Source: Hymenobacter lapidiphilus
GTDB taxonomy: Bacteria; Bacteroidota; Bacteroidia; Cytophagales; Hymenobacteraceae
DNA: 64,000 nt
Assembly (NCBI RefSeq): GCF_003417065.2
Contig: NZ_QVLT01000007.1
Coordinates: forward strand, 62,001-126,000
Reading direction: 5' to 3'
Shown: one piece after another, positions 26,952-36,362 of the stretch
Position numbering within the stretch: the first letter of the stretch is position 1
Layout of the letters: each line of letters starts with the position of its first letter
Made by a program: the position numbers and the translations under genes
The notes under the pieces: model-generated
What the model was told of the DNA's origin: nothing
Databases searched by the model: none
Seen by the model: the letters and a program-made list of their open reading frames with translations, nothing else

Positions 26952-27368
26952 ATGGCTTACTCGGATAAAGTAATCGACCATTACAGCAACCCCCGCAACG
27001 TGGGTACGCTGGATAAAAACAAGAAAAGCGTAGGTACCGGCTTGGTAGGCGCCCCTGAGTGCGGCGACGTAATGCGCCTGCAAATTGAGGTAGACGAAGC
27101 GACCAACACCATCACCGACGCTAAATTCAAAACCTTCGGTTGCGGCTCGGCTATTGCTTCCTCGTCGCTCGCAACCGAGTGGCTGAAAGGCAAAACCGTA
27201 GACGAGGCCCTGGCCATCGACAACATGGAAATTGTGGAAGAGCTGGCCTTGCCGCCCGTTAAAATCCACTGCTCGGTGTTAGCCGAGGACGCCATCAAGT
27301 CGGCTATTAATGACTACCGCGTGAAAAACGGCATGCCTGAGCTGGAAATGGCCAAATCGCACCACTAA
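26952..27368 (+). CDS. iscU: Fe-S cluster assembly scaffold IscU
   Basis: Scaffold on which 2Fe-2S clusters are built from iron and the sulfur delivered by IscS. The 138-residue protein has the three ligand cysteines in the right order, Cys37 (PECGD, with Asp39), Cys64 (FGCGSA) and Cys107 (IHCSV), and the chaperone recognition motif LPPVK at 100-104. The ATG at 26952 (MAYSDKVIDHYSNPRNVG) is the family start; an ATG at 26907 would add 15 unrelated residues. Its place between iscS and iscA supports the assignment. Confidence 0.96.
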   Translation: MAYSDKVIDHYSNPRNVGTLDKNKKSVGTGLVGAPECGDVMRLQIEVDEATNTITDAKFKTFGCGSAIASSSLATEWLKGKTVDEALAIDNMEIVEELALPPVKIHCSVLAEDAIKSAINDYRVKNGMPELEMAKSHH

Positions 27369-27452
27369 CTGGTTGATGAGGCCTGGGATGACGTTCAATG
27401 TTAGTATATCTGAACGTTACTAAGGCTCCGTAAACATTTAGCCCCCAATGCC

Positions 27453-27779
27453 ATGATTACTGTTTCAGACAAAGCAAAGGAGAAAGTTGAAAAGCTGATG
27501 CACGACTCACAGTTGGACGCTACCTATCGGTTGCGGGCTTCGGTGGCCGGCGGCGGCTGTTCGGGCCTGAGCTATAAGCTCGACTTCGACAACGAAGTGA
27601 AGCACATGGACCAGGAGTTCGAGGACAAGGGCGTGAAGGTAGTAGTGGATATGAAAAGCTTCCTCTACCTGGCCGGCACCGAGCTCGACTTCTCCGACGG
27701 CCTTAATGGTAAAGGCTTCTATTTCGATAACCCCAACGCCTCCCGCACCTGCGGCTGCGGCGAGAGTTTTTCGGTATAG
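27453..27779 (+). CDS. iscA: Iron-sulfur cluster assembly A-type carrier (IscA/HesB)
   Basis: Carrier protein that receives and passes on Fe-S clusters. In 108 residues it shows the A-type signature of three cysteines: Cys36 in GGGCSGLSY and Cys100/Cys102 in SRTCGCGESF, the last at the C-terminus. Length is normal. It is the third gene of the iscS-iscU-iscA run and is followed 26 bases later by a strong terminator, so the operon probably ends here. Confidence 0.95.
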   Translation: MITVSDKAKEKVEKLMHDSQLDATYRLRASVAGGGCSGLSYKLDFDNEVKHMDQEFEDKGVKVVVDMKSFLYLAGTELDFSDGLNGKGFYFDNPNASRTCGCGESFSV

Positions 27780-27804
27780 CGGCTACACGTACTTTGTTCT
27801 ATAT

Positions 27805-27840
27805 AAAAAAGGGTTCTGCCAATTGGCAGAACCTTTTTTA
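27805..27840 (+). terminator. Intrinsic terminator of the isc operon
   Basis: GGTTCTGCC/GGCAGAACC stem with AATT loop, flanked by AAAAAA and TTTTTT, so it can act on both strands. Confidence 0.93.
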
Positions 27841-27917
27841 TGCGCTATTTACTACATGAGCAAGCGTAGCTGCAGTGACTTAAAAGATGTTCGGGAAGCA
27901 CTTTGAGTCATTAAGAC

Positions 27918-27957
27918 CGTCATGCCCCATCTGGCATCCGCGCAGTCGAAGCAACTC
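27918..27957. repeat. Half copy of the palindromic element family (left arm only)
   Basis: Resembles the left arm of the element at 1568-1693 over about 40 bases with some six substitutions (CGTCATGCCCCATCTGGC at its left end). The matching right arm is missing. Confidence 0.7.
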
Positions 27958-27969
27958 AGGTAACGCGGC

Positions 27970-30900
27970 TTATTGCTTGATAATTTTACGAATCTCGCGT
28001 CCAGCCGGAGTGGTTATTTCCATTTGGTATAGTCCGGTTGGTAAGCTGGTTATGTCGAGTTCCGCTTTGCTGTCAGGCACTTCTCCGTCCATCATTATAC
28101 TTCCTAACAGGCTGAGAATACGGTAGCGTCCTCCGGCCATAGGCAACTCTACCGTTAGTTTTGTCTGCACAGGGTTCGGGTACACGCGCACCTCACCCGG
28201 GGCGGCAACACTCACCACTACCGAGTAGCTACTCTTCCCATCGTGGTCGAGCTGATGCAGGCGGTAGTAGCCAGTGCCGGATAAGGGCTGTTGGTCGAGG
28301 GCAACGTACTCGTGGCGGCTGTTGCTGTTGCCCTGGGCTGCCAACGTGGCAATGGTGCGGAACCCTTGGCCCGTGGCGGAACGCTGCACCTCAAAGCTGG
28401 TGCTGTTCTGTTCAGTAGCCGTGGCCCAGCGAATCTGTACCCCTAACGGCCGCCGCTCAGCCCCAAAGCTGAGCAGCTGCACTGGCAATGGATTGTTGGA
28501 TCCACTAGGTTCGGTGCTGGCCAGCGCAAATACGCTGAACGCGTCGAAGGTCTGGAATGGAGCTGACGTCAGCGTACCCGCTACGAACACGTCGGGCGGG
28601 GTGCCGGCCGCGCCGGTACTGGCCGAGCGGCCCGCACTGTTCCAGACGGTACCATCGCTCTGCGCAATTATCAACGAAGGCTGGGCGGGGTCGGTCACCT
28701 TGTCATCGGGACCAAAGCTGAGCGTGACGGTACCGGTAAAAATACCTGGAGTCGTGATGCCGGGGCTGGCCGTGATGGCGTAGCGCCGAACGCTCGACAC
28801 CCGGGTAATACCATCGTTGAAGGGCTTCGGAGCGGGTGGACCCTCCAGTTGCTCCACGGCAACGGTAGTAGCCTGCGTAAGCGTAGCAGGGGCTAAGGTT
28901 ACGGGGCGGTAGGCTCCCTGCTTGCCCACCGGGAACAGGAGGTTGCCGGTAGTATTAGCTGGCAATACCCGGGCTACCGGGCCATTAACGAAGCTGGTAG
29001 TGCTCCCGCCCTCAACAGCTGAAGTGGCCGCCAGCGTTAGCAGGTTGATGTTGGTAGTTGTGAGCAGGCCGGTTTGCAAATCAAGCCCTCCATTAGCTCG
29101 TACAGGAGCAAGCAACGTAACGCCACTGGCGTTATTAATGGTGAGCTTAGAGGCCGAACCGAACACCACGGGGCCAGGGCCACTGACGGTTTGGGGCGCT
29201 GAGCCATTGAAGGTAACAGCGCTGGCAGAACCAGGGTTGAAACTAAGCGAGCCGCCGGCATCTACCAGAATATTACCTCCAATGAAAACACCGTCGGTTA
29301 AGTTGATGCCCACAGCTGTGGGTGCTGCCACCTCCAGGTTGTTGAGGATAATGAGCGGTGAGCTGCCTGCCATGTTGGCTAGGCTCGCGCTGACTGTTGA
29401 AAAGCGTAGCAACCCATAGGTGCGGCCCGATAGCGCCGGTGAACCATCTGTTCTGGCAAAGTCGTAGATGCTGCCGCTCCGGAACTCTACCAAGGTAGCT
29501 GGCGAGGGTAGGTCGAAGGGACTGGTGCCCCCCTCCTGCCGGTAATTAGCGCCACTTTCAAATAACACGGCGTTGGGTACGCTGCCATCAAAGGGGCCAC
29601 CAGTAGAATTGGCTCCGGCTACAAAAAGGCCTCCCATTGGTACCACAATGGCGTTGGCCTCACGCCCGATAAGGCGGTTGGCGGCCGCAATACTAGGAGC
29701 GGCATCGGAGGTGAATGCGCCGGCAATGCGGGCTGTTTCGCCGGCGGTGATGTCGATAATGACGGGCGAGGAGGCTGTAGAGGGCTCCAACCGGAGAGCC
29801 GAACTGATACCAATTGCGAGGTCGTCGCCGGCTATACCTCCGTCGAGCACCAGCGTTCGGCCCGATCCGGCGTTGGTAAGCGTGACTGACACCCTATTAA
29901 CTAGCTGTAGCTGACCAACAGTTTGCGAGGAGGTGAAATCCAGAGCAGCAGTAGCGGAGGGCGTTACGTTGCCATCAAACAATAGTATATCATTGCTTAC
30001 GGGCGCAGTGCGGGCCGGCGTCCAGTTGCCAGCGGCGCTCCAGTTGCTACCGGTTCCGTTCCAGGTGTAAGTAGCAACAGCTGTAGCCGACGTAGTAAAG
30101 GCCGCCGTGCTGGGCATAGTAGTAAGGTAGTTCTGGGTGCCTCCGCTACCGTTGTAAGCGTACACGTCTACAGTGTAGCCCGTCAGCGGGCTCAGGCCCG
30201 TTACCGTGAAACTAGTTGTAGTACCATCGGCAACCAGCACGTAGTTGGTGGGGCCAGTGGTGGCACCTGCGCCATACGTGGTACTAGCCGTGTAAGTGGC
30301 CCCATCGGATGGTGCCGCCGCTGCTACCGCCGTTGGCCGTATCACAACGAGACGGGCCGCACCATCGCCGCCAGCTACGTTAACACTAGCCGTACCAGAA
30401 GTAATGTCAGTGACACTTACCGTAGGTTGTGTTGTGGGCTGGGCGGCAGGGGTTGGCCCACCACATATGACGGACAAATCATCAAAGCGCCAGGGTGAAG
30501 TCGTTCCACTTGTCTTTACGAAGCGTATCCACACCTGTGGGCTGGCAGTATAAGCAGATAGGTCAACCGTATACTGGTCATACGAACTCGACGGCACGTT
30601 TGCATGATCAAAAGTTCCTACTGAAGTAAACGTGCCATCCTGCGAATCTGTAGATACCTGCACAGTCAGTGTTTTTGCAATGGTATTCGAGCTTCTCCCC
30701 AAATAGAACGTCAGGCTTAACGGCTTGGCCAGCATGGGTGTAGTCAATGCCCCATTTTCTGAGCTAAATACTGCCGCACCATTACCATTCTTTATATCTG
30801 CGGTGGCAGTAGAGCGAGCTACACCAGTTCGTATCCATCCCATAGGAGGAAACGTTGTGCTTTCGAATCCTTCGCTTAGACAAACCGAACCTCCTACCGG

Positions 30901-32274
30901 CGCTGTATTCACCGTGCCACTCACCGGCACACCTTGCGAGGTGCTACCCGATACGTTGGTAATCGTGCCACTCACAGGTCCGGCCGGCGCACTGGCCGCG
31001 ATACGCACATAGATATCGGTAGTAGCTGTGCGGGACGCCGTGACACTGGTTGCAAACCCAGAAGCCGACGCCAACGACACCTCAAATCCGGCAGGTGCCG
31101 TAACGGTAATCGGGGCGCTGAGGCTGGTAGGTGTTAAGGTATACATCTTCGGGGGCGAGGCCGTGCCCTGCGTGGCTCTTAGGCCACCGATACTGGTGGG
31201 GCTGGCCCCGATTGAGGCAATGGGAGCCGCTGCCACACTACCCTGCACCGCCACGCTAACCGTAGTAGCGCCCGTGCTACTGTGCGTGATATTGCCATTA
31301 TAGGTACCTGCAGTAGTTCCACTTAAACGCACGTAAACAGTACCGCCGGTAGCAGGCAGCTGCATCGTGTTGGTAGCGTTTCCATAACTGCCAGTAGTAG
31401 CGGAAAGCTGGTAGCCTGCCGGAGCCGTGATGCTGATTGGGTCGGTAAGGTTGGCCGCGGTTACGTTGTAAGTCTGCTCGGCTGAAGGCATACCTACTGT
31501 AGTACTAAACGTGAGCGGTCCGGCCGGTACCGTGATGGTGGCGGTTGCAGAAGCGTCTTTTACAGTTATATCATCAATTGCCCAACGCTCATTAGCATTA
31601 TTATTCGACAGCGAAATGCGGAAACGCATAGCATTGCTTGCCGCAATACCCGAAACTGTTAGAGTACTGATGCCCCCATTACCTACTTGGGTTCCACTGC
31701 CTGATGACACTGTTGTAGGCACATTATCACCATCATGTACAGTGCTGGCAATTCCAGTGGCAGAGTAAGACCATTTAGCATTGTCGTTGCCTCTGACGAG
31801 AAGTTCTGAAGAGTAAGTTGCTCCTCCGTCTAGACTCACTTCTACTTTCACTTCATCTGCTGTATCAGAACCATTCGTTCCACTAGTCAATGAAAAAGAG
31901 GCTAGTCTGAAACTGAGTGTGATACCCAAATATCCATTCGTGTTAATTGCAGCAGAGGTAATAATGGCAGTGGTACTGATGCTTCCGGAACTCGGCCCTG
32001 TTTTAATGTACCCGTTATTAGATGAGACGAAATAGGGGCTTGCGGAAGGAGAGTCGCCCAAGTTCGAAGAGCCGCTTATGATTGTTCCATCGGTCCCTCC
32101 ACTGCTCACAGCAACTGTAGGACCAGCAGGAGTTGTTTCGAAATCCTGAATAGCAATCGTTGTCTGCCCCCACCCTACCCCAGGGCATACTAGGCTCAGC
32201 AAAGGCAGTAGCAAGCCCCAAAATAGCTGCATTGAATGCGTGCGGGCCAATGGGGAGGTGGAAAGTGGTTTCAT
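27970..32274 (-). CDS. Large secreted protein with type IX sorting domain
   Basis: Predicted surface or secreted protein of 1434 residues. The start MKPLSTSPLARTHSMQ leads a signal peptide ending near GWGQ. Order: a discoidin/cleaved-adhesin-like module (IQDFETTPAGPT), two Ig-like choice-of-anchor repeats (YNVTAANLTDPISITAPAGY and YTLTPTSLSAPITVTAPAGF), a second cleaved-adhesin-like module (CLSEGFESTTFPPMGW), a fibronectin-III-like segment, a beta-helix-like stretch beginning TYTWNGTGSNWSAAGNW, and the type IX C-terminal sorting domain (VRVYPNPVQTKLTVELPM ... GREIRKIIKQ). The sorting domain predicts export through the type IX system and processing by PorU, encoded upstream in the window. No enzyme motif is seen. 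Its binding target is unknown. Confidence 0.88.
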   Translation of the reverse strand: MKPLSTSPLARTHSMQLFWGLLLPLLSLVCPGVGWGQTTIAIQDFETTPAGPTVAVSSGGTDGTIISGSSNLGDSPSASPYFVSSNNGYIKTGPSSGSISTTAIITSAAINTNGYLGITLSFRLASFSLTSGTNGSDTADEVKVEVSLDGGATYSSELLVRGNDNAKWSYSATGIASTVHDGDNVPTTVSSGSGTQVGNGGISTLTVSGIAASNAMRFRISLSNNNANERWAIDDITVKDASATATITVPAGPLTFSTTVGMPSAEQTYNVTAANLTDPISITAPAGYQLSATTGSYGNATNTMQLPATGGTVYVRLSGTTAGTYNGNITHSSTGATTVSVAVQGSVAAAPIASIGASPTSIGGLRATQGTASPPKMYTLTPTSLSAPITVTAPAGFEVSLASASGFATSVTASRTATTDIYVRIAASAPAGPVSGTITNVSGSTSQGVPVSGTVNTAPVGGSVCLSEGFESTTFPPMGWIRTGVARSTATADIKNGNGAAVFSSENGALTTPMLAKPLSLTFYLGRSSNTIAKTLTVQVSTDSQDGTFTSVGTFDHANVPSSSYDQYTVDLSAYTASPQVWIRFVKTSGTTSPWRFDDLSVICGGPTPAAQPTTQPTVSVTDITSGTASVNVAGGDGAARLVVIRPTAVAAAAPSDGATYTASTTYGAGATTGPTNYVLVADGTTTSFTVTGLSPLTGYTVDVYAYNGSGGTQNYLTTMPSTAAFTTSATAVATYTWNGTGSNWSAAGNWTPARTAPVSNDILLFDGNVTPSATAALDFTSSQTVGQLQLVNRVSVTLTNAGSGRTLVLDGGIAGDDLAIGISSALRLEPSTASSPVIIDITAGETARIAGAFTSDAAPSIAAANRLIGREANAIVVPMGGLFVAGANSTGGPFDGSVPNAVLFESGANYRQEGGTSPFDLPSPATLVEFRSGSIYDFARTDGSPALSGRTYGLLRFSTVSASLANMAGSSPLIILNNLEVAAPTAVGINLTDGVFIGGNILVDAGGSLSFNPGSASAVTFNGSAPQTVSGPGPVVFGSASKLTINNASGVTLLAPVRANGGLDLQTGLLTTTNINLLTLAATSAVEGGSTTSFVNGPVARVLPANTTGNLLFPVGKQGAYRPVTLAPATLTQATTVAVEQLEGPPAPKPFNDGITRVSSVRRYAITASPGITTPGIFTGTVTLSFGPDDKVTDPAQPSLIIAQSDGTVWNSAGRSASTGAAGTPPDVFVAGTLTSAPFQTFDAFSVFALASTEPSGSNNPLPVQLLSFGAERRPLGVQIRWATATEQNSTSFEVQRSATGQGFRTIATLAAQGNSNSRHEYVALDQQPLSGTGYYRLHQLDHDGKSSYSVVVSVAAPGEVRVYPNPVQTKLTVELPMAGGRYRILSLLGSIMMDGEVPDSKAELDITSLPTGLYQMEITTPAGREIRKIIKQ

Positions 32275-32380
32275 AAGCACGGAGCTTTGATTTAGTGTTC
32301 ATCACCATACATTCATCATTAATAATAACACTTTTTTATTTTATTTTTGTACCATTCGTATAAATCATTTCATTAGACAC

Positions 32381-32418
32381 AAAAAAAGAGCGCCTCCGGA
32401 ATGGAGGCGCTCTTTTTT
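32381..32418 (-). terminator. Intrinsic terminator of the 1069-residue T9SS gene
   Basis: Stem GAGCGCCTCC/GGAGGCGCTC with GGAAT loop; seven A on one side and six T on the other. It lies 21 bases after the stop codon. Confidence 0.92.
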
Positions 32419-32438
32419 AAGAGCCTTACGGCAGATAC

Positions 32439-35400
32439 TTATTGCTTCACAATGCGGCGGGTCACTTTGGCATTGCCATTACCAACCGTCACCAAATAGG
32501 TACCAGCCTTTAGGTTAGCCATGTTGAGCTTGCCATCAGCCCGCAACTGCTGAGCCTGTATGGTGCGGCCCGACAAATCGGTAATGGTAGCCAATACCCC
32601 TTCGGTACCGCCATTCATCGTGATGGTGAGCTGGTCGGTAACCGGGTTCGGGTACATAACTACTTCACCGGCTTTGAGGAAGCTTACTGGTACAATAGTG
32701 CTGTAGCTGGTTTTGCCGTCCAGGTCCACTTGCTTCAGGCGGTAGTACGACAGGCCATTCAGTGGCTGACGGTCTATCTCGTTGTACACGGTAGTGGCGT
32801 TGGTAGTACCCTGGCCAGCACGTGTAAGAACGGTTGTGAACGTACGGCTGTCGCGGCTACGCTCTACCACAAATTGCTTGTTGTTGAGCTCGGAAGCAGT
32901 CTCCCAGCGAATAGCTACCTGCGAACCGCTAGCCTTAGCCGAGAACGATACAAGCGTCACGGGCAGTGGTGGCTCACCAGGAGCTTCTTGACCAAGAATT
33001 AGGTTAGGCGTTGGTGGCGACAAGTAGTTCTCGGCACCGGGGACTGCAATGTTCAGATTGTTCTGAATGTTGTTGTACTCGAACGTGTAGAAGTAGTACG
33101 TAACCGCTGGGTTCAGCCCATCGATAACAACCGAATTGTTAGCGCCTGAATACACTACAAAATAACCGGGAGCAATCTGTGGCCCCACACCATATGTTTG
33201 GTTACCAGTAGTATACGGCGTGCCATCTATGGGCTGGTTAGCAGAAGGCAGTGTTGCCGATTCGCTGGCTACGATCAACCGTCCCTCTCCGTACCCAAGA
33301 GCAGCGTAGTTGGCGGGCAGATTGAATGTTACGATAGCTTTGGTCTTGTCAACATCATCTCGCTTTACATCAGCAATAATGCGCAGCGTGGGCTCAGTAT
33401 CAATCGAGCGGCCCGAGAGCAGATCATTTGCACCGAACGACTGAGTCGAGGTATTAGAGAAGTCGTTGCTCTGGAATTGCAACGTCGACTGGCCAGTTCC
33501 CAAATAGGTTGGGGCATAGCGGATGAAAATCTGGCGGTCAACTACGTAAGTAGACGTATTAGGCGTCAGCATTATGCTGTTGCTAAACGTTACATTATCT
33601 AGCGACAACTCGAATTGCTGTGCGTTATTAACGTTAAGCGGATTAGTCGATAACAGCTTCGTGATGGTGATAGGCTGCAATACCCGCTGAGCCTTGATGT
33701 TGATAGCCTGCGCAGGAGTAGACTTTGTGTTGAGCACTATGTTGCGCTCCTCCACGAAGGGATTCAGGATCTGAATAGTTGGTTCGCTGGTACCATTAGC
33801 CTGGACGGCCTGCGAAGTGGCAGGGCTACTGGAGTTGATGATAACCGACGTAGTGCTAAGTGCCGATGGCGGCAGAAAACGTACGTAAATCGCCGTTTTA
33901 GCTACATCACCATTAGTAGCCGGCGTTATTGACAACACGTTGCCGGTGCCTACAATACCAGCGAAAGTAGGCTCGAGCGCTACCTGGAAGTATTGTGGAG
34001 CAGCTATCCGCAGATCCTGGAGCAAGTTGGTACCAGTTACGAAATACGACTGCACGTCCGAGGCTATACCAGGTACGGTAGAAAACTGCGCCAGTACGCC
34101 GTCAATATTGATAGTAGAGTTACCATTGATGGCATTGGCTTGGATGGTAACAACTTTAGGATCTGCACCTGTGCTGGTAGAAGTAATAGTACCTGCAAAG
34201 GCACCACTCGATACCGGGGCAACGAGTCGCACTTCTATTTCCCGCAAAGAAACCGTGCCGTCCTGAGCAGGATTGATAGTAATAGGGCCATTCACAAAGT
34301 CACCACCAGCGGTAGCATCGCGGAAAACGATGTTATTATTGGAGCCGGTTATAACCAATGGAGCTGTCAGATTACCCGCATTGATGGAGAAAGCCAGCGT
34401 TTGGGCCGAACCACTGGCAGAAACCGTCTGGAAGTCCAGATTGGTTGGGCTAACGACAATGAATGGACCGGTTGGAGCTGCCGTAGCCTGACCAGTTACG
34501 ATAACGCCAGTGCTTGCGCCCCCGTTGCCGGTAGTGATAGCCGTAATAGTAGAGTTGTAGCTACCTGCTGCTGTTGGAGCAAAGCGGGCCTGCAGAGCGG
34601 CATTTACCTGATTGTTTACGGGGCTCAATGTAACAGTTTGCACGAAAGTCCCGCTGGAACCCAAACGAATAAGGAAGCCGTTTGGCGCACTCACAACAAC
34701 ATCGGAGGTGATGTTCCTACCGGTAATAGTAAAGTTCTGGGGAGCTGATAAATCACCAGCCTGCAACGTGGCGAAATTCAATTGAGCAGGAGCAGATGAC
34801 AACGAAGCAAGAGGCAATACGCCTGTTCCCGACACACTCACATTTCTCGTAGTAGCTCCATTGCTGACGAATGAAACCTCGGTTACATAATTCTGCGCGG
34901 CCGTAGGTGTGAACCGCACATCCACCTTAGTATTCACCGAGCCGTCCGCAGGATTACGCGTCAGTGTCAGCGTCTGAGCATAGGTCCCGGAACCGCTAGC
35001 GGCTACCTCAAAACCTGCTGGCGCAGTAACCAAAATGTCGTTAGTAAGCGAGGTAGCTTTTACCTCAACCATCATCGGGGCCGAACTCGTGCCGACAATC
35101 TGGTTACCGAAGCCCAAGGCGGCGGGCGTTACCGTAATACTAGGCGAACCAGCTACTACATCGCCTCTCAGGTCAATTTCAGGTGAAGAAAAAATACGCC
35201 CATTACTAGGATTTCGGCTCTGGGCAGAAACCAAATCTACTACAGTAGTACCAGCACCTCCAGTAGGAGCGAAGCGTAGATATATAGTTGTAGGGGCAAG
35301 CGCCCCTGATCCATTCGTAGTGAATGAGATAGTGTTTTCACTAAATGAAGAATTGTTTTTGCTACCTTGAAATTCGGCTGGTATAACAACTTCAACACTG

Positions 35401-35648
35401 GTGTTGGCCCTCAAGCCAGAACCAGAAACTGTGTATGCTTTAGAAGACGAAAACTCCCCTACCGCCACCGAGCCGAAGTATTGGGGGTTTGCGCTACTAT
35501 TTGCTCCCGGGCTTTGATTAGGGCCATCTGGTGTTAGGGTTAGTTGCTGTGCCTGGCCCAGCAAGGGCGCAAACCACAGCAGGGCCAATAACGCCCACAA
35601 GCGACCGGTTAAGCCGGGCTTGATATTACGTAAGTATTTCTTTTTCAT
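32439..35648 (-). CDS. Secreted Ig-like repeat protein with type IX sorting domain
   Basis: Predicted cell-surface protein of 1069 residues, paralogous in design to its downstream neighbour. A signal peptide (MKKKYLRNIKPGLTGRLWAL, ending near LLGQAQ) is followed by five or six Ig-like units of about 90 residues that repeat the pattern of a LTxxxxVTAPxGFxV strand and a VxVRFxPTxxGxYxxxIT strand (for example ILVTAPAGFEVAASGSGTY and VVVSAPNGFLIRLGSSGTF). A fibronectin-like region (YYFYTFEYNNIQN) and the type IX sorting domain close it (VVMYPNPVTDQLTITMNGG ... VTRRIVKQ). It should be exported by the type IX system. The regularity of the repeats suggests an extended stalk. No catalytic motif is visible. 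Confidence 0.88.
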   Translation of the reverse strand: MKKKYLRNIKPGLTGRLWALLALLWFAPLLGQAQQLTLTPDGPNQSPGANSSANPQYFGSVAVGEFSSSKAYTVSGSGLRANTSVEVVIPAEFQGSKNNSSFSENTISFTTNGSGALAPTTIYLRFAPTGGAGTTVVDLVSAQSRNPSNGRIFSSPEIDLRGDVVAGSPSITVTPAALGFGNQIVGTSSAPMMVEVKATSLTNDILVTAPAGFEVAASGSGTYAQTLTLTRNPADGSVNTKVDVRFTPTAAQNYVTEVSFVSNGATTRNVSVSGTGVLPLASLSSAPAQLNFATLQAGDLSAPQNFTITGRNITSDVVVSAPNGFLIRLGSSGTFVQTVTLSPVNNQVNAALQARFAPTAAGSYNSTITAITTGNGGASTGVIVTGQATAAPTGPFIVVSPTNLDFQTVSASGSAQTLAFSINAGNLTAPLVITGSNNNIVFRDATAGGDFVNGPITINPAQDGTVSLREIEVRLVAPVSSGAFAGTITSTSTGADPKVVTIQANAINGNSTINIDGVLAQFSTVPGIASDVQSYFVTGTNLLQDLRIAAPQYFQVALEPTFAGIVGTGNVLSITPATNGDVAKTAIYVRFLPPSALSTTSVIINSSSPATSQAVQANGTSEPTIQILNPFVEERNIVLNTKSTPAQAINIKAQRVLQPITITKLLSTNPLNVNNAQQFELSLDNVTFSNSIMLTPNTSTYVVDRQIFIRYAPTYLGTGQSTLQFQSNDFSNTSTQSFGANDLLSGRSIDTEPTLRIIADVKRDDVDKTKAIVTFNLPANYAALGYGEGRLIVASESATLPSANQPIDGTPYTTGNQTYGVGPQIAPGYFVVYSGANNSVVIDGLNPAVTYYFYTFEYNNIQNNLNIAVPGAENYLSPPTPNLILGQEAPGEPPLPVTLVSFSAKASGSQVAIRWETASELNNKQFVVERSRDSRTFTTVLTRAGQGTTNATTVYNEIDRQPLNGLSYYRLKQVDLDGKTSYSTIVPVSFLKAGEVVMYPNPVTDQLTITMNGGTEGVLATITDLSGRTIQAQQLRADGKLNMANLKAGTYLVTVGNGNAKVTRRIVKQ

Positions 35649-35828
35649 GAGTATGATGAATGAACTGTTTGCGAGTGAAAGGGTACTTCTTCAGGGGATG
35701 CTATAGCGCAACGTCTCGTTTCCGCAACGAGTATGCCATTTTTTGATATCTTCCTGACAACATGCATTAAGCATCGCATTATAAGAGCATAGGCACACTT
35801 CGAACTATGATTAATCCTCTTTTTTGTC

Positions 35829-35854
35829 GTATACTCCCCATATAGGGAGAATAC
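35829..35854. promoter_or_regulatory. Palindromic site upstream of the 1069-residue secreted protein gene
   Basis: Near-palindrome with core CTCCCCATATAGGGAG (35834-35849), 180-206 bases upstream of the start codon. A related core, CTCCATATATAGGAG, lies at 40439-40453 upstream of the csgA-like gene. A shared regulator is possible but untested. Confidence 0.4.
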
Positions 35855-36172
35855 CTTTTAACATGCCAATCGAGTAGGTGTGTGTCTTATCCAGTTATGT
35901 ATAAGTGCCAGACAATCACCTAGACCATTCATCACCTATTCAAAAACAGATGAATAATATATTCTTAATCAGATGGTTAAACAGCACAATTTCAGCCCAC
36001 AGAATAGAACATCCGACTGGAAAACAGCATATTAAGCCATTCCCTATCATCAGCGGCTACAAAGTTAGCGAGCATTATCCACATAATCATGCTTAAAAAG
36101 ACAAGTCGTTATATAACTATTCGCATATAGCTACTTTTTTTAAGTCTTGAGGCTGTTTAGAAAGCCAAAATC

Positions 36173-36213
36173 ATGGTTCGACTTCGCGGACGGCAGATGG
36201 AGCGTGACGTTCT
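36173..36213. repeat. Half copy of the palindromic element family (right arm only)
   Basis: Matches the right arm of the element at 1568-1693: CTTCGCGGACGGCAGATG then GTGACGTTCT. The left arm is absent. Confidence 0.7.
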
Positions 36214-36300
36214 CATTTGTATCACCAAGTTTCTAAACACCTTCATCATCTGAGAGTGATGGGTAGCAGATACTTACGTTGGTGGCCATTCAGCTTAAAA

Positions 36301-36342
36301 AGGATGAGGGCTACCCACACTTTCGTAGGTAGCCCTCATCCT
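36301..36342 (-). terminator. Intrinsic terminator of the propeller lipoprotein gene
   Basis: Perfect 15-base arms (36301-36315 and 36328-36342, AGGATGAGGGCTACC), followed on the minus strand by TTTTT. Confidence 0.9.
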
Positions 36343-36362
36343 CTATTCTCTGTAACCTGCTC

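Larger units (their letters stand above)
35649..36362. other. AT-rich intergenic region upstream of the secreted repeat protein gene
   Basis: About 710 bases with lower GC than the neighbouring genes. It contains a palindrome at 35829-35854, a half copy of the palindromic element at 36173-36213 and the terminator of the gene beyond at 36301-36342. A short open frame at 35905-36096 has no coding character. No clear promoter with both boxes was found. Confidence 0.7.

Noticed and set aside
35905..36096. 63-codon plus-strand frame in the AT-rich spacer
   Set aside because: Short, AT-rich, no similarity and no promoter; chance open frame.
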